DNA of 64,000 nucleotides from Elusimicrobiales bacterium (GCA_041651175.1 JBAZJT010000006.1:46902-110901); one strand, 5' to 3'; shown: positions 7,854 to 15,943, counted from the first letter of the stretch. A program made the numbers and translations. The notes: generated from the sequence alone by a model not told the origin.

Positions 7854-8588
7854 ATGACCATGAATTTGAGGACGGCTTTGCGGTTGTGGCTGCCGAGTGC
7901 GGCTTGCTCCGCGGTTATGGCGTTGATAGCGGCGGGAACAGCCTCCGCCCAGGATGTTCCGGACCCCGCAAACCCGACATGGGATGATTCCGCGGTTTCC
8001 ATCACCGGCGAGGATACCATAAAAAGCGAGGATGCCGAGAAATTCACCAAGGATTTCGGCGAAGGCGCTGATTTCTTCGGAGGCGGAGGAGGCGGGCAGG
8101 GCGGCGACGGCGGTGGCGGCGGTGGCGGGGGAGGCGGTGGCGGAGGAGTCGCGGCAGCATTTGATTCCGGAGGAGGCGGTGGCGGTGGCGGCGACGGAGC
8201 GGGGGGCAATCTCAAGCAGGCCGTAATGAAAATCCTGGAAAAAAACGCCAACAGCGGCGGCCAGGACAAGAGTCTTTTTAAAAAGATGCTCAGCGCATGG
8301 AAAAAAGGGGTAACCGTCACCAAACCCAAAGGCGGTGAGGGTGGGGGGATGTGCCAGAAGCAGGGCGCGCTGGCCTTCACCATAGTGGGCCAGCCGAAGA
8401 TATTCATGTGCAACACAGCGCTTGCCAAATCCGAAAAGGACAAGCAGCAGATTTTGATACACGAGGCCGTGCATGTCGTGGGCCACAGCAACGAATGCCT
8501 TGCCACCAAGATAGAGCGCAAAGCCATGCGCTCCGTGGGCAAAACCCCGTTTGAAAACGGCTACGTCCAGCAGTGCGGCTCCCAATAA
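7854..8588 (+). CDS. Secreted glycine-rich protein with an HExxH zinc-peptidase motif
   Basis: A 244-residue protein with a signal peptide (hydrophobic to about residue 30, cleavage after ASA). Residues about 75-120 are mostly glycine, in runs broken by D, Q and A, followed by a basic helix and a compact C-terminal domain. That domain contains HEAVH (H203, E204, H207) extended to HEAVHVVGH, the zinc-binding and catalytic pattern of gluzincin or metzincin-like peptidases, and four cysteines that could form disulfides (CQK, MCN, NEC, QQC). The third zinc ligand is not certain. I do not recognise a named family. A GGGAGAG site precedes the start, and a strong terminator follows the stop, so it is a single-gene unit. 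Confidence 0.65.
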   Translation: MTMNLRTALRLWLPSAACSAVMALIAAGTASAQDVPDPANPTWDDSAVSITGEDTIKSEDAEKFTKDFGEGADFFGGGGGGQGGDGGGGGGGGGGGGGVAAAFDSGGGGGGGGDGAGGNLKQAVMKILEKNANSGGQDKSLFKKMLSAWKKGVTVTKPKGGEGGGMCQKQGALAFTIVGQPKIFMCNTALAKSEKDKQQILIHEAVHVVGHSNECLATKIERKAMRSVGKTPFENGYVQQCGSQ

Positions 8589-8611
8589 GACCGGCTGCGT
8601 CCAGGCGGAAA

Positions 8612-8638
8612 ACCCCTTTTCCCGGAGGGGTTTTTCGC
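8612..8638 (+). terminator. Rho-independent terminator
   Basis: AACCCCT and AGGGGTT form a stem with an 8-base loop, followed by TTTTTCGCTTTT, 24 bases after the stop of the secreted glycine-rich gene. Confidence 0.8.
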
Positions 8639-8657
8639 TTTTCCGGGGGGAACCGGG

Positions 8658-9536
8658 TCAGCGGGGATGGTATTTGTCGCGCAGGCGCTTGAGATCGGAA
8701 CGGTCAAGATGAGTGTAAATCTGGGTGGTGGACAGGCTGCTGTGCCCCAGCATTTCCTGAAGCGAACGCAAATCCGCCCCCCCTTCCAGCAAATGCGTGG
8801 CAAAAGTGTGCCGGAACAGGTGGGGATGGATTTTCTTTTCCAAGCCGGCGGCGCGGCCCAGCGCGGCAATATCCTTCCACACCTGCACCCGGCTTAATTT
8901 TCGCCCGGATTTATTCAGAAATATCTCGGAACCGCAGCTTTTGCCGGAAAAACGCTCGGCCCGCGCGCGCAGATAAGCCGCAACCGCCGCCAGCGCGCGC
9001 GCGTGCACCGGCACCATTCGCTCCTTGCCGCCTTTGCCGCGCAGCAGAATCCAGCCGCGCTCCGCGTCCAGCGATTCAAGCGGCAGGTTTATAAGCTCGG
9101 ATATGCGCGCGCCGCCGGCGTAAAACAATTCCACTATGGCGCGCGTGCGCAGCGAATGGAAATCGTCTGCCGGGAACGATAACAGCTTCTGCATCTCCCC
9201 GCGCGTCAGCCAGTGCGGGATGGTGGCGGGCAAATGCGGCATTTTGAACCTGCCCGTAGGGTCCCTGACGATTTTTCCCTCCACGGCCAGATAGCGGTAG
9301 AAGGCCCTGATTGATTCCATTTTGCGGAACACGCTCCGCGCCGACAGCCGCCCGCGCGAGCGCAGCTGCCACAGGTATTCTTCCAGCCGGCGGGGGGAAA
9401 GGGAGGCGGGGTCGCTGTCGCCGCACCAGAGCAGGAAATCGCGCGCGTCGCGCCGGTAGGCGTCTATCGTATTCGGCGAATAAGCCCGCTCCAGCGCGAG
9501 ATGCCGCCTGAAATCATTCAGCAGGGCGCTGTTCAC
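8658..9536 (-). CDS. xerD: Tyrosine recombinase XerC/XerD
   Basis: A 292-residue site-specific recombinase of the Xer type, which resolves chromosome dimers at dif. An N-terminal SAM-like DNA-binding domain (about 1-95) is followed by a catalytic domain with all six active-site residues: R144 in GGARISELI, K168 in LRGKGGKER, H239 and R242 in HLFRHTFATHLL, H265 in MLGHSSLSTTQ and the nucleophile Y274. It is the last gene of the pilus operon, overlapping the pilP-like gene by 23 bases. A housekeeping Xer protein rather than a phage integrase is suggested by its standard length and lack of other phage genes. Whether it is XerC or XerD cannot be decided from this alone. Confidence 0.88.
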   Translation of the reverse strand: MNSALLNDFRRHLALERAYSPNTIDAYRRDARDFLLWCGDSDPASLSPRRLEEYLWQLRSRGRLSARSVFRKMESIRAFYRYLAVEGKIVRDPTGRFKMPHLPATIPHWLTRGEMQKLLSFPADDFHSLRTRAIVELFYAGGARISELINLPLESLDAERGWILLRGKGGKERMVPVHARALAAVAAYLRARAERFSGKSCGSEIFLNKSGRKLSRVQVWKDIAALGRAAGLEKKIHPHLFRHTFATHLLEGGADLRSLQEMLGHSSLSTTQIYTHLDRSDLKRLRDKYHPR

Positions 9537-9972
9537 CGGGGACCGCCTTGCGCGGCATTCTGCGCTCTATGATTTTTCCGTTGAGGTCCAGGCGCACCCT
9601 GTCGGGATATATCTTGAGCACCTTCAAATTCTTGAAAACCCTGCCCTCGGTCAAAAGCACGCCGTTTATGCTGACCATGGGGCTGGTCCTGGACCACACA
9701 ATGCCGTTTACGGAAAGGCCGGCAAGCTCGTTTTTTACGATCTTGGCCTGCCGGGTCGCGGTGGAAATCTCCACTTCCACAACCATATACTCAAAAATAT
9801 TGCGCATTCCCGGCGGCAGCTGATAGTCCCTCACTTCCGGCGGCTCCTCTATTTTTTCAATGGCGGCGGCCTCGCCCGTATCGGTTATCGGGCGGGAAAA
9901 GTAAACCATGGCCGCCCCCAGCGCGAGGACTGCGGCCAGCGGAATTATCCGCTGCACTGCGGCAATATTCAT
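9514..9972 (-). CDS. pilP: PilP-like type IV pilus assembly lipoprotein-type protein
   Basis: A 152-residue protein with one N-terminal membrane segment (residues about 9-26) and a periplasmic beta-rich domain (about 60-140: GMRNIFEYMVVEVEI, ELAGLSVNGIVWS, ASINGVLLTEG-type pattern in MVSINGVLLTEGRVF). This layout matches the homology-region domain shared by PilP and GspC, which links the inner-membrane PilMNO complex to the secretin. It lacks a lipobox, unlike classical PilP. It starts four bases inside the pilO gene and ends inside xerD. The position in a pilMN-O-P series supports the role more than sequence identity does. Confidence 0.65.
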   Translation of the reverse strand: MNIAAVQRIIPLAAVLALGAAMVYFSRPITDTGEAAAIEKIEEPPEVRDYQLPPGMRNIFEYMVVEVEISTATRQAKIVKNELAGLSVNGIVWSRTSPMVSINGVLLTEGRVFKNLKVLKIYPDRVRLDLNGKIIERRMPRKAVPGEQRPAE

Positions 9973-10919
9973 CGCCCGCCCTCCTCGTCAACGATTACCC
10001 GCCTGCCGGAAGCGGGGGCGCTGCCGCGCACGACAGCCGGCTCGTCCGCGGCGAATTTGGCCGGAACCGCGTTTCCCCCGCCAGATCCCGCCCCTGCGGA
10101 GGGATTTTTTTCGGACACCGGCTGAATATCCTCGGCGAATTTAGCGGGCAGCGCTTTGCCGGGCGCGGCGGCGGGCGCCGCAACCGGCGCGGGCCTGGCA
10201 ATTTCCGCTTTTCCGCGCGCGGGGCGGCTGCCGGCGGGTCCGGCGGGCGGAGAAACCGCCGCGGTGGATTTAACAACCGCGCTCTTTGCGTCCGGGGCCG
10301 GAGCCTGCGCGGCTGGTTTCTGCGGCTCCGGAGGAGCGTGCGCGGCCCTGGAGGAGCCCTGCTTTTTCTTCTCCGCCGGGACCAGCAGCAGCATGGCCAT
10401 GTCAAGCGTCATCACGCAGCCGTTCAGGGCGCCGCAATTGACGCCGATATCGGATATGTGGACTTTCTCCCGCCGGTTCTGCATCACGCCCACCAGCCGC
10501 TGTATGTCCGTGAATCTGCCGGAAATCGTGGCCTTGATGGAAAGCTTCTGCAGATTTTTGTCCGGGTTTCCGCTCAGCGAGGGCGAAATGCCGCTGATGG
10601 CGACGCCGTTGCGCTCGGCAAGCTCGCGCAAATCGGAGACCCATTGCAGAAACTCCGTCTTGCCGGACATGCGCTCCTGATACACCTTCAAAGTTTCCCG
10701 TATGGCGGCATTGGCGCGCAGCAGGTCGTATTTGGATTTTTCCTGGATATATTTACTGTTCAATTCCTCCACCCTGAAATACAGCGGCAGCCCGGCGCCG
10801 CCAAGCCCGGCGGCGGCTATAAGGAGAACCACCAGCGGCCTGAAAACCGTCGTTTTCTGAAGCAACGGCAGCACCTGGCCGCCTATCTGTTCAAGCACCG
10901 GACTTGTTTTTTTGTCCAT
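9969..10919 (-). CDS. pilO: PilO-like type IV pilus assembly protein with long Pro/Ala tail
   Basis: A 316-residue bitopic protein. One membrane helix (about residues 28-46) is followed by a coiled coil (about 47-85) and a small ferredoxin-like periplasmic domain (about 85-180), the architecture of PilO, which pairs with PilN around the pilus machine. Unusual is the tail from about residue 185: roughly 130 residues rich in Pro, Ala and basic residues, containing two near-repeats, LPAKFAEDIQPV and VPAKFAADEPAV. The gene begins right after the pilMN stop and overlaps pilP. The tail could bind PilP, peptidoglycan or a secretin; that is speculation. Confidence 0.72.
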   Translation of the reverse strand: MDKKTSPVLEQIGGQVLPLLQKTTVFRPLVVLLIAAAGLGGAGLPLYFRVEELNSKYIQEKSKYDLLRANAAIRETLKVYQERMSGKTEFLQWVSDLRELAERNGVAISGISPSLSGNPDKNLQKLSIKATISGRFTDIQRLVGVMQNRREKVHISDIGVNCGALNGCVMTLDMAMLLLVPAEKKKQGSSRAAHAPPEPQKPAAQAPAPDAKSAVVKSTAAVSPPAGPAGSRPARGKAEIARPAPVAAPAAAPGKALPAKFAEDIQPVSEKNPSAGAGSGGGNAVPAKFAADEPAVVRGSAPASGRRVIVDEEGGR

Positions 10920-12437
10920 TTATTTTGCCGTCAGGGAGATGGACGCCTGTATCTCCTCTCCGCTCTTTATAAGCTGTATGGAGTTGACCGCTATTTTGCG
11001 GAATGTCCTGGACAGTTCCGGCGATTCCCGCAGGCGGTTCAGGAAAATCTCAACCTCGTCCTCCGGCTTGTTTTTGCCGCTGCTTCTGGCGGCTATGAGA
11101 AGGCTTACGGAAGGGGGGGTGCGTTTTTTGGTCCAGACCTCGTCCTTGCCGACAAAGTTTACTATGCGCACGTCGGGGGTAAGGAGCTTGCCTATGTTTT
11201 CCATCATGGCGCACCACTGGACCCTGCCGGTGAACAGCTCGCTCATGGGGGCAATCTGCGCGCGCAGATTGCTGTTGTTTGAGGCCATCTCGCCCACGGA
11301 CAGGCCGGCCAGCTGGGGATCCTGGTTATTCACCGCCTGCTGCAGGCGCACGTTTTTTTCTATCTGCAGCGTATGACCGTACATGAAAAGCAACGTGCTA
11401 AGCACTATGATTGTGGTGATTAAAGCCTCAAGATACGGGAATGTCATCGCCACTGAAACGGGTTTATGCCCGCCGCGCGCCATATCCATCACCACGGTGT
11501 CCGTGTCAATAGCGCCAAGCGCCAACCCGAAAGCTATGGTGCTGCCGTCATACGGCATCCCGGCGGAGCCGCGGCAGGGCAGGGCTGTCATTTCCGCCAG
11601 CGCGGGGGCGATGGAATCGGCTGCCGCGCCCTGAACCGCTATATGGCTGATTCCGGAAAAGGAGAATTGCTTCTGCGCGTAGGTGATAAAACTCTGCGCC
11701 ACCGGGAACAGCGCCGCTGCGCTGTCTTTTTTCCCGGACGGAACCAGCTGCCAGGCCAGCGGAACCGTCCCCAGCGCCAGAGCGACCAGCGTTTTTTCCG
11801 GCCCGCTTATTATCCGTATCTCGGGCAGCTTTCCGGCGGAAGGCGGCAACTGGTGCCACGACGCGCGCAGCGCCGACATGGCGCCGGCCTCAACCCGGAC
11901 AATCCTGATGCCCAGCTTGTCAAAAGCCTCGGTAATCGGGGAAAGCACCGTTTTCTTGGCCGCGCACATCAGAACATAATTCTGCTCGTTTATCTGGCAG
12001 GCGGTCCAGTCCCTGGCCATTGCCGCCGAATGCAGGAATTCCGCGCGCGGATTGTCGGACACCAGGGCGTCTATTTCCAGATGCTTGCCCGGCCTGAAGG
12101 AGGTGGCAAACGCGTAATAAAACACCGCCGCGTCTTTGACCCCCGCCGAAGCCAGCTCCGGCAGCGACAGGAACCAGCCGCCCAGTTTGGCCGGAAGAGA
12201 GCGTTTGCCGTACTCCGGCAGGCTGGACATATCGGCGGCTTCCGCAGTGGCCGGAAAAATCTCGCGCAGATACGCTTGCAGCGGCTTGTCGCCAAGCGGG
12301 CCGCTGAAGCTGGATATGACCTTTATCCCGCGGAATTCGGCGGCCACGCGGCAGACGAAGATTTCCCCGCCGTCAATGTAAATTCCGACCCCGCGGTGGA
12401 ATTTGGCCAGCGCGTCGCGAAAAGACAGTTTAGCCAT
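10920..12437 (-). CDS. PilM-PilN fusion protein (type IV pilus assembly)
   Basis: A 505-residue protein combining two pilus components usually encoded apart. Residues about 1-325 look like the actin-fold cytoplasmic PilM (GVGIYIDGGEI at the start, a VRVEAGAMSALRASW segment, and STIAFGLALGAI near the end of the fold). A single membrane helix follows (about 333-352), then a coiled coil and a ferredoxin-like periplasmic domain typical of PilN (about 385-505, with NRLRESPELSRTFRKIAV). PilM binds the N-terminal tail of PilN, so fusion would fix this contact. It is the first gene of the operon; a family C repeat lies directly upstream. Fold assignment is by architecture and context. Confidence 0.75.
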   Translation of the reverse strand: MAKLSFRDALAKFHRGVGIYIDGGEIFVCRVAAEFRGIKVISSFSGPLGDKPLQAYLREIFPATAEAADMSSLPEYGKRSLPAKLGGWFLSLPELASAGVKDAAVFYYAFATSFRPGKHLEIDALVSDNPRAEFLHSAAMARDWTACQINEQNYVLMCAAKKTVLSPITEAFDKLGIRIVRVEAGAMSALRASWHQLPPSAGKLPEIRIISGPEKTLVALALGTVPLAWQLVPSGKKDSAAALFPVAQSFITYAQKQFSFSGISHIAVQGAAADSIAPALAEMTALPCRGSAGMPYDGSTIAFGLALGAIDTDTVVMDMARGGHKPVSVAMTFPYLEALITTIIVLSTLLFMYGHTLQIEKNVRLQQAVNNQDPQLAGLSVGEMASNNSNLRAQIAPMSELFTGRVQWCAMMENIGKLLTPDVRIVNFVGKDEVWTKKRTPPSVSLLIAARSSGKNKPEDEVEIFLNRLRESPELSRTFRKIAVNSIQLIKSGEEIQASISLTAK

Positions 12438-12499
12438 CGGAGCCCATCTAAAATTCCCGTGTTTCGCCGCAGCCGCCGGCTTGGCGGCAAGCGGGATTT

Positions 12500-12665
12500 T
12501 TAACCTGAAAGTTTCAGTTGGCTGCGGGATTCGGCGAAAAACCGCTTCATACTGCCTTCACAAAATTATCCTTTCGCGCTGTGAAGCACGCGCGGATAAT
12601 TTTGTCCGGCATTATCTCGCGCTTTTTCGCCCCGGTCCTCGCACCAACTGAAACTTTCAGGTTAA
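12500..12665 (+). repeat. Inverted-repeat element, family C copy 2
   Basis: A 166-base element bounded by TTAACCTGAAAGTTTCAG and CTGAAACTTTCAGGTTAA, near-perfect terminal inverted repeats that begin and end in TTAA. The interior is nearly the same as 4645-4807. It ends eight bases from the stop codon of the EIIB gene and lies upstream of pilMN. If TTAA is the duplicated target, the pattern would resemble TTAA-specific transposition, but the mobilising enzyme is not in the window. Confidence 0.85.
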
Positions 12666-12672
12666 CAGGCGT

Positions 12673-13137
12673 TCAGAGCGCCCTGGCGATATCCTCCGGC
12701 GCGTCGCCTGGGACGGCGCGGCCTTCCAGCTTTATGCCGCGCGCGGATATGGCTTTCAGCGCGGCCTTGTCGGCCTCGCTTAAAAAAATGGCGCGCCCTA
12801 TCTGCGCCTTGCCCACGGCATGATGCATTCCGCCGACATTGACGCTTTCAAAACCGACTCCCAGTTCCGCCAGCCGGGCCACTTCCGCGGGCCCCGGGGT
12901 CAGCACCAACGTTTCGCCGCCGCCCGCCCCGGCTTTCAGATACTGTGCCGCCTCGCCTACGGTCAGCACCTTCAGCGCGATTTCCTCCTGAAGCGATATG
13001 CGCATCAGAATCTTGCGCGTCTCGTCCGCGGCGGCGTCGTCGGAGACCACCACCACCTCATCGCTTCCGAGAAAAGGCAGCCAGCCCTGCACCACCTGCC
13101 CGTGAACCAGCCTGTCGTCTATTCTGGTGAATATCAT
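12673..13137 (-). CDS. PTS mannose/fructose/sorbose-type EIIB component
   Basis: A 154-residue EIIB of the mannose family, which receives phosphate from EIIA on a histidine. The N-terminus MIFTRIDDRLVHGQVVQGW carries that histidine (H12) in the standard DxRLxHGQV box; SVNVGGMHH is the other family hallmark. It overlaps the EIIA gene by four bases. No membrane EIIC/EIID genes are present in the operon, so the pair probably works in regulation rather than sugar uptake, as proposed for incomplete mannose-type PTS sets in other bacteria with HprK. A family C repeat starts eight bases after the stop. Confidence 0.92.
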   Translation of the reverse strand: MIFTRIDDRLVHGQVVQGWLPFLGSDEVVVVSDDAAADETRKILMRISLQEEIALKVLTVGEAAQYLKAGAGGGETLVLTPGPAEVARLAELGVGFESVNVGGMHHAVGKAQIGRAIFLSEADKAALKAISARGIKLEGRAVPGDAPEDIARAL

Positions 13138-13550
13138 TTGTTTTTAGCGGCGTTGAAAAGCGCCTTCAGGTCGCAGACGGATTTTTTGCCGTCCTCCACG
13201 ACCTTGCGCACCAGGTCGTCAAACTCCAGCCTGTTGCGGTAGCTGATGGCGGAAAGCACCATGTTAAGGTTGACGCCGGTTATCACCGCCGCCGATGCGG
13301 ACTGCTGCGCCGGCGGAAACGCGATATTGGCGGGCGAACCGCCCAGCATGTCGGTAAATATTATGACCCCGCCCTGCGCCAGCCCGCGCTCCAGCGCGGC
13401 GCAGAGCCTGCGGCGCGCTTCCTCCACCGGCGCGCGCGGGGAGACGGAAATGAACTCCATCCCGTCGGGCTGGGCGCCGGCTATCATCTCGGCGGCTTCA
13501 AGCAGATACGCGCCGAACTCGCCGTGCGTTATTATTATGAGGCTTGTCAT
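13134..13550 (-). CDS. PTS mannose-type EIIA component
   Basis: A 138-residue EIIA domain protein of the mannose family. H9 in IIITHGEFG is the phosphorylation site; IIFTDMLGGSPANIA is the second hallmark, where the aspartate lies next to the active histidine. It takes phosphate from HPr and passes it to EIIB. The gene starts inside the rapZ reading frame (53-base overlap) and overlaps EIIB by four bases, implying coupled translation. HPr and enzyme I genes are not in this window. Confidence 0.92.
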   Translation of the reverse strand: MTSLIIITHGEFGAYLLEAAEMIAGAQPDGMEFISVSPRAPVEEARRRLCAALERGLAQGGVIIFTDMLGGSPANIAFPPAQQSASAAVITGVNLNMVLSAISYRNRLEFDDLVRKVVEDGKKSVCDLKALFNAAKNK

Positions 13551-14400
13551 GCCCTATATCCCTGTCCAGGCTGTAAACGCCGTATCCCGCTGAAGAAAGC
13601 CTGCGCGCCGTCTCCGCGGCCATGAAAACGCTTCTGTGCCTGCCGCCGGTGCAGCCTATGGCGATAGTCAGATGAGATTTGCCTTCCCTGCCGTAAAGCG
13701 GCAGCAGGTAGCGCGCCAGCGCGCAGAACCTTTCCAGAAACCCGCGCGCCTTCGGGTCGCGCATAATATGGCGGGCCACGGCCTTGTCGTGTCCGGTCTT
13801 GGCTTTCAGCTCCGGCACATAGTTGGGGTTTGCCAGAAACCGCACGTCCATGACTATGTCGGCGTCCAGCGGCAGGCCGTATTTGTAACCGAAGGACATG
13901 ACGGTAACCCGCAGCCGCGCGGAGCGTTTTATGTCCAGGATGCGGGCTATGGCTTCCTTAAGCTCGCCCAGCGTCATGGCGGTGGTGTCTATTATCTTCC
14001 ACGCGCCGGCCCGGAGGCCGTCTATAAGCCGCCGCTCCAGCCGGATGGACTGCTCCACGTTGCTGCCCAGCGGATGGCGGTGCCGCGTCTCGGAAAACCG
14101 GCGGATTAGCGCGCTGTCCGAAGAATCCAGGTACAGCACCTTGAAATCAAAACCGCTTCCGCGCAGGCTGGAGAGCGTGCGCGGCAGGCTCTCCAGCGAC
14201 TTGCCCTCTCTTATATCTATGCCCAGGGCCACATCCCCCAGGTCGCGCCGCCCGCGGACGAAGGCGGCAAACTCCTCCAGCAGCGCGACCGGAAGGTTGT
14301 CCACGCAGTAGAAGCCGAAATCCTCAAACCACTTCAGCGCCTGGCTCTTGCCCGCGCCGGACATGCCGGTTATGACGAAAATTCTGCGCTTGTTTTTCAT
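13498..14400 (-). CDS. rapZ: RNase adapter RapZ / nucleotide-binding protein
   Basis: A 300-residue P-loop protein of the RapZ (YvcJ) family. Walker A GMSGAGKS is at residues 12-19, followed by FEDFGFYCVDNLP; the C-terminal domain has SFGYKYGLPLDADIV, DVRFLANPNYVPELK, and IAIGCTGGRHRSV, the phosphate-binding loop. In E. coli RapZ directs sRNA GlmZ decay in response to glucosamine-6-phosphate; in Gram-positives the homologue binds UDP-GlcNAc. The reading frame extends further upstream, but ATG 14398-14400 starts at the P-loop domain and overlaps the hprK stop (ATGA), so it is preferred. Its neighbours fit the common hpf-hprK-rapZ-PTS arrangement. Confidence 0.94.
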   Translation of the reverse strand: MKNKRRIFVITGMSGAGKSQALKWFEDFGFYCVDNLPVALLEEFAAFVRGRRDLGDVALGIDIREGKSLESLPRTLSSLRGSGFDFKVLYLDSSDSALIRRFSETRHRHPLGSNVEQSIRLERRLIDGLRAGAWKIIDTTAMTLGELKEAIARILDIKRSARLRVTVMSFGYKYGLPLDADIVMDVRFLANPNYVPELKAKTGHDKAVARHIMRDPKARGFLERFCALARYLLPLYGREGKSHLTIAIGCTGGRHRSVFMAAETARRLSSAGYGVYSLDRDIGHDKPHNNNARRVRRVSA

Positions 14401-15362
14401 CTGCCCGCCGGGGATTTCATCTGGCGGATAAGCCTTTCGTTGAATTCGCGGGCGGGGAAAATGCCCTGCCCTTTCAGCCGCTGGTTCAGCGCGGCCACTT
14501 CTATAAGCACGGCCAGGTTGCGCCCCGGGGTAACCGGGATGCACAGCGACGGAATCGTAACCCCCAGTATCTCGGACGTGTTGGCTTCCAGCCCCGTCCT
14601 GTCGCAGGAGGTCAAGCTGGAGGCGGAGGTCAGGCGCACCTCCATCTCCACACGGGTCTGGTCCATGACGGAACCGACCCCGAAAAGCAGCTCCACGTCT
14701 ATAATTCCCAGCCCGCGCACTTCCATGTAATGCTTGAGCATGGCGGGGCAGCTGCCGTTGAGCGCGTCTCCCCGGCGGCGCTGTATTTCCACTATATCGT
14801 CGGCGACCAGTATGTGGCCGCGCTTGACCAGCTCCAGCGCGCATTCGGACTTGCCGATTCCCGGCCCGCCCTGTATCAGCACGCCAAGCCCGTAGACGTC
14901 CACCAGCACGCCGTGCAGCCGGGTTACGGGGGCCAGCCTGTCTTCCAGAAAAGCGGTGAGGCCGCTTACCAGCTGCGAGGTATCCATGCTGGAGGAAAAT
15001 ACCGGCAGTTTCGCCCGCAGGCAGGCGGTTTTCAGCACCGGCATCGGCCTGAGTCCGCCGGTTACAATAACGCAGGGCGTTTCCGGGGCGGAGAACATCT
15101 TCTCCAGTGTCGCCGCCAGTTTTTTGGAGGATTCCCGCTCGCAGAAGGCGTGCTCGCCGCGGCCTATTATCTGAATGCGCTCGGGACGGTAGTTTTCAAG
15201 GTGGCCGTCCAGCGCCAGGCCGGGGCGGTTCACCTCGCTCACTGTTATGCGCCGGTCAAGGAATTTGGCGCCGCAGGCCACCGACAGGCCAAGCGCGGCG
15301 CCCTTGTCGTCCAGCAGCTCCCGGACGGAAATGAATTTGGCGGGAACCGTTCCGGCGGCCAT
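14397..15362 (-). CDS. hprK: HPr kinase/phosphorylase
   Basis: A 321-residue bifunctional enzyme that phosphorylates and dephosphorylates HPr on serine, linking carbon state to PTS activity. The N-terminal regulatory domain is followed by the kinase domain with Walker A GGPGIGKS (residues 165-172), the catalytic HILVADDIVEI, and the signature EVRGLGIIDVELLFG. The last part RLKGQGIFPAREFNERLI matches the C-terminal helix region. The start codon follows the hpf stop by about ten bases with a GGGGG-rich site. The operon context with EIIA/EIIB and rapZ is typical of Gram-negative HprK. Confidence 0.95.
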   Translation of the reverse strand: MAAGTVPAKFISVRELLDDKGAALGLSVACGAKFLDRRITVSEVNRPGLALDGHLENYRPERIQIIGRGEHAFCERESSKKLAATLEKMFSAPETPCVIVTGGLRPMPVLKTACLRAKLPVFSSSMDTSQLVSGLTAFLEDRLAPVTRLHGVLVDVYGLGVLIQGGPGIGKSECALELVKRGHILVADDIVEIQRRRGDALNGSCPAMLKHYMEVRGLGIIDVELLFGVGSVMDQTRVEMEVRLTSASSLTSCDRTGLEANTSEILGVTIPSLCIPVTPGRNLAVLIEVAALNQRLKGQGIFPAREFNERLIRQMKSPAGR

Positions 15363-15373
15363 CGCGCCCCCGG

Positions 15374-15895
15374 TTATTTCTTCACCGGCTGAAGCAGCCC
15401 GTAGGTGTTGTCCTGCCGCTTGAAGACGACGTTGAGCTGCTTGGAGTCCTCGTCAAGGAAAACCCAGAAGTTATAGCCCAGCCGCTCCATTTCAAAAGCG
15501 GCGTCGTCCGGGCTCATGGGCATGACCGGCACCTGCTTGGTAACGGAAAACCGTATATCCGCGGCAGGCATGGCCTCGGCGGACTGGGCAAGAGGATTTT
15601 CGTCGGCGCGGTGGTCTTTCATCCGGGCCTTGTATTTTTTAACCTGCGTGTCTATCTTGTCGGATGCTTCGTCAACGGAGGCATACATATCCACCGTCTC
15701 GGCCCCGGCTTTGAAGGTCTGGCGCGCGGCGTGGGCCACTATCTCGGCCCGGCAGACTTTCTTTTCCATGGTGAGAATCACCTGCACCCACACTATCTGG
15801 TCAAAGTAATGCTGAAGCTTGTCCAGCCTTTCCCGGATATAATCCTTAAGCGACTTGGTAAGTTTTACATGCCTGGCCACTATTTGTACTGTCAT
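15374..15895 (-). CDS. hpf: Ribosome hibernation promoting factor, long form
   Basis: A 173-residue long HPF, which silences ribosomes by forming 100S dimers in starved cells. Residues 1-98 form the S30AE ribosome-binding domain (MTVQIVARHVKLTKSLKDYI, ASVDEASDKIDTQVKKYKAR). A linker leads to the C-terminal dimerisation domain (about 115-173: KQVPVMPMSPDDAAFEMERL, FWVFLDEDS, NVVFKRQDNTYGLLQP). The frame extends upstream, but the ATG at 15893-15895 has GGAGG five bases before it and fits the family start. A promoter with perfect TTGACA lies about 50 bases upstream. First gene of the hpf-hprK-rapZ-EIIA-EIIB operon. Confidence 0.95.
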   Translation of the reverse strand: MTVQIVARHVKLTKSLKDYIRERLDKLQHYFDQIVWVQVILTMEKKVCRAEIVAHAARQTFKAGAETVDMYASVDEASDKIDTQVKKYKARMKDHRADENPLAQSAEAMPAADIRFSVTKQVPVMPMSPDDAAFEMERLGYNFWVFLDEDSKQLNVVFKRQDNTYGLLQPVKK

Positions 15896-15943
15896 AATCC
15901 TCCGTGCTGCCGCCGCGAAATTGCCTTGCTGGAAGGCAAACTC

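Noticed and set aside
8091..8205. Tandem GGC/GGA/GGT repeat as a microsatellite or CRISPR-like array
   Set aside because: It is the polyglycine linker inside the secreted protein gene; the repeats are codons without spacers. No CRISPR array was seen anywhere in the window.
8658..9536. Phage or integron integrase
   Set aside because: Length and motifs fit Xer recombinases, it is inside a pilus operon, and no attachment sites, phage genes or cassettes are nearby.
12673..13550. Complete mannose/fructose PTS transporter
   Set aside because: Only EIIA and EIIB are encoded; no EIIC or EIID membrane genes follow.
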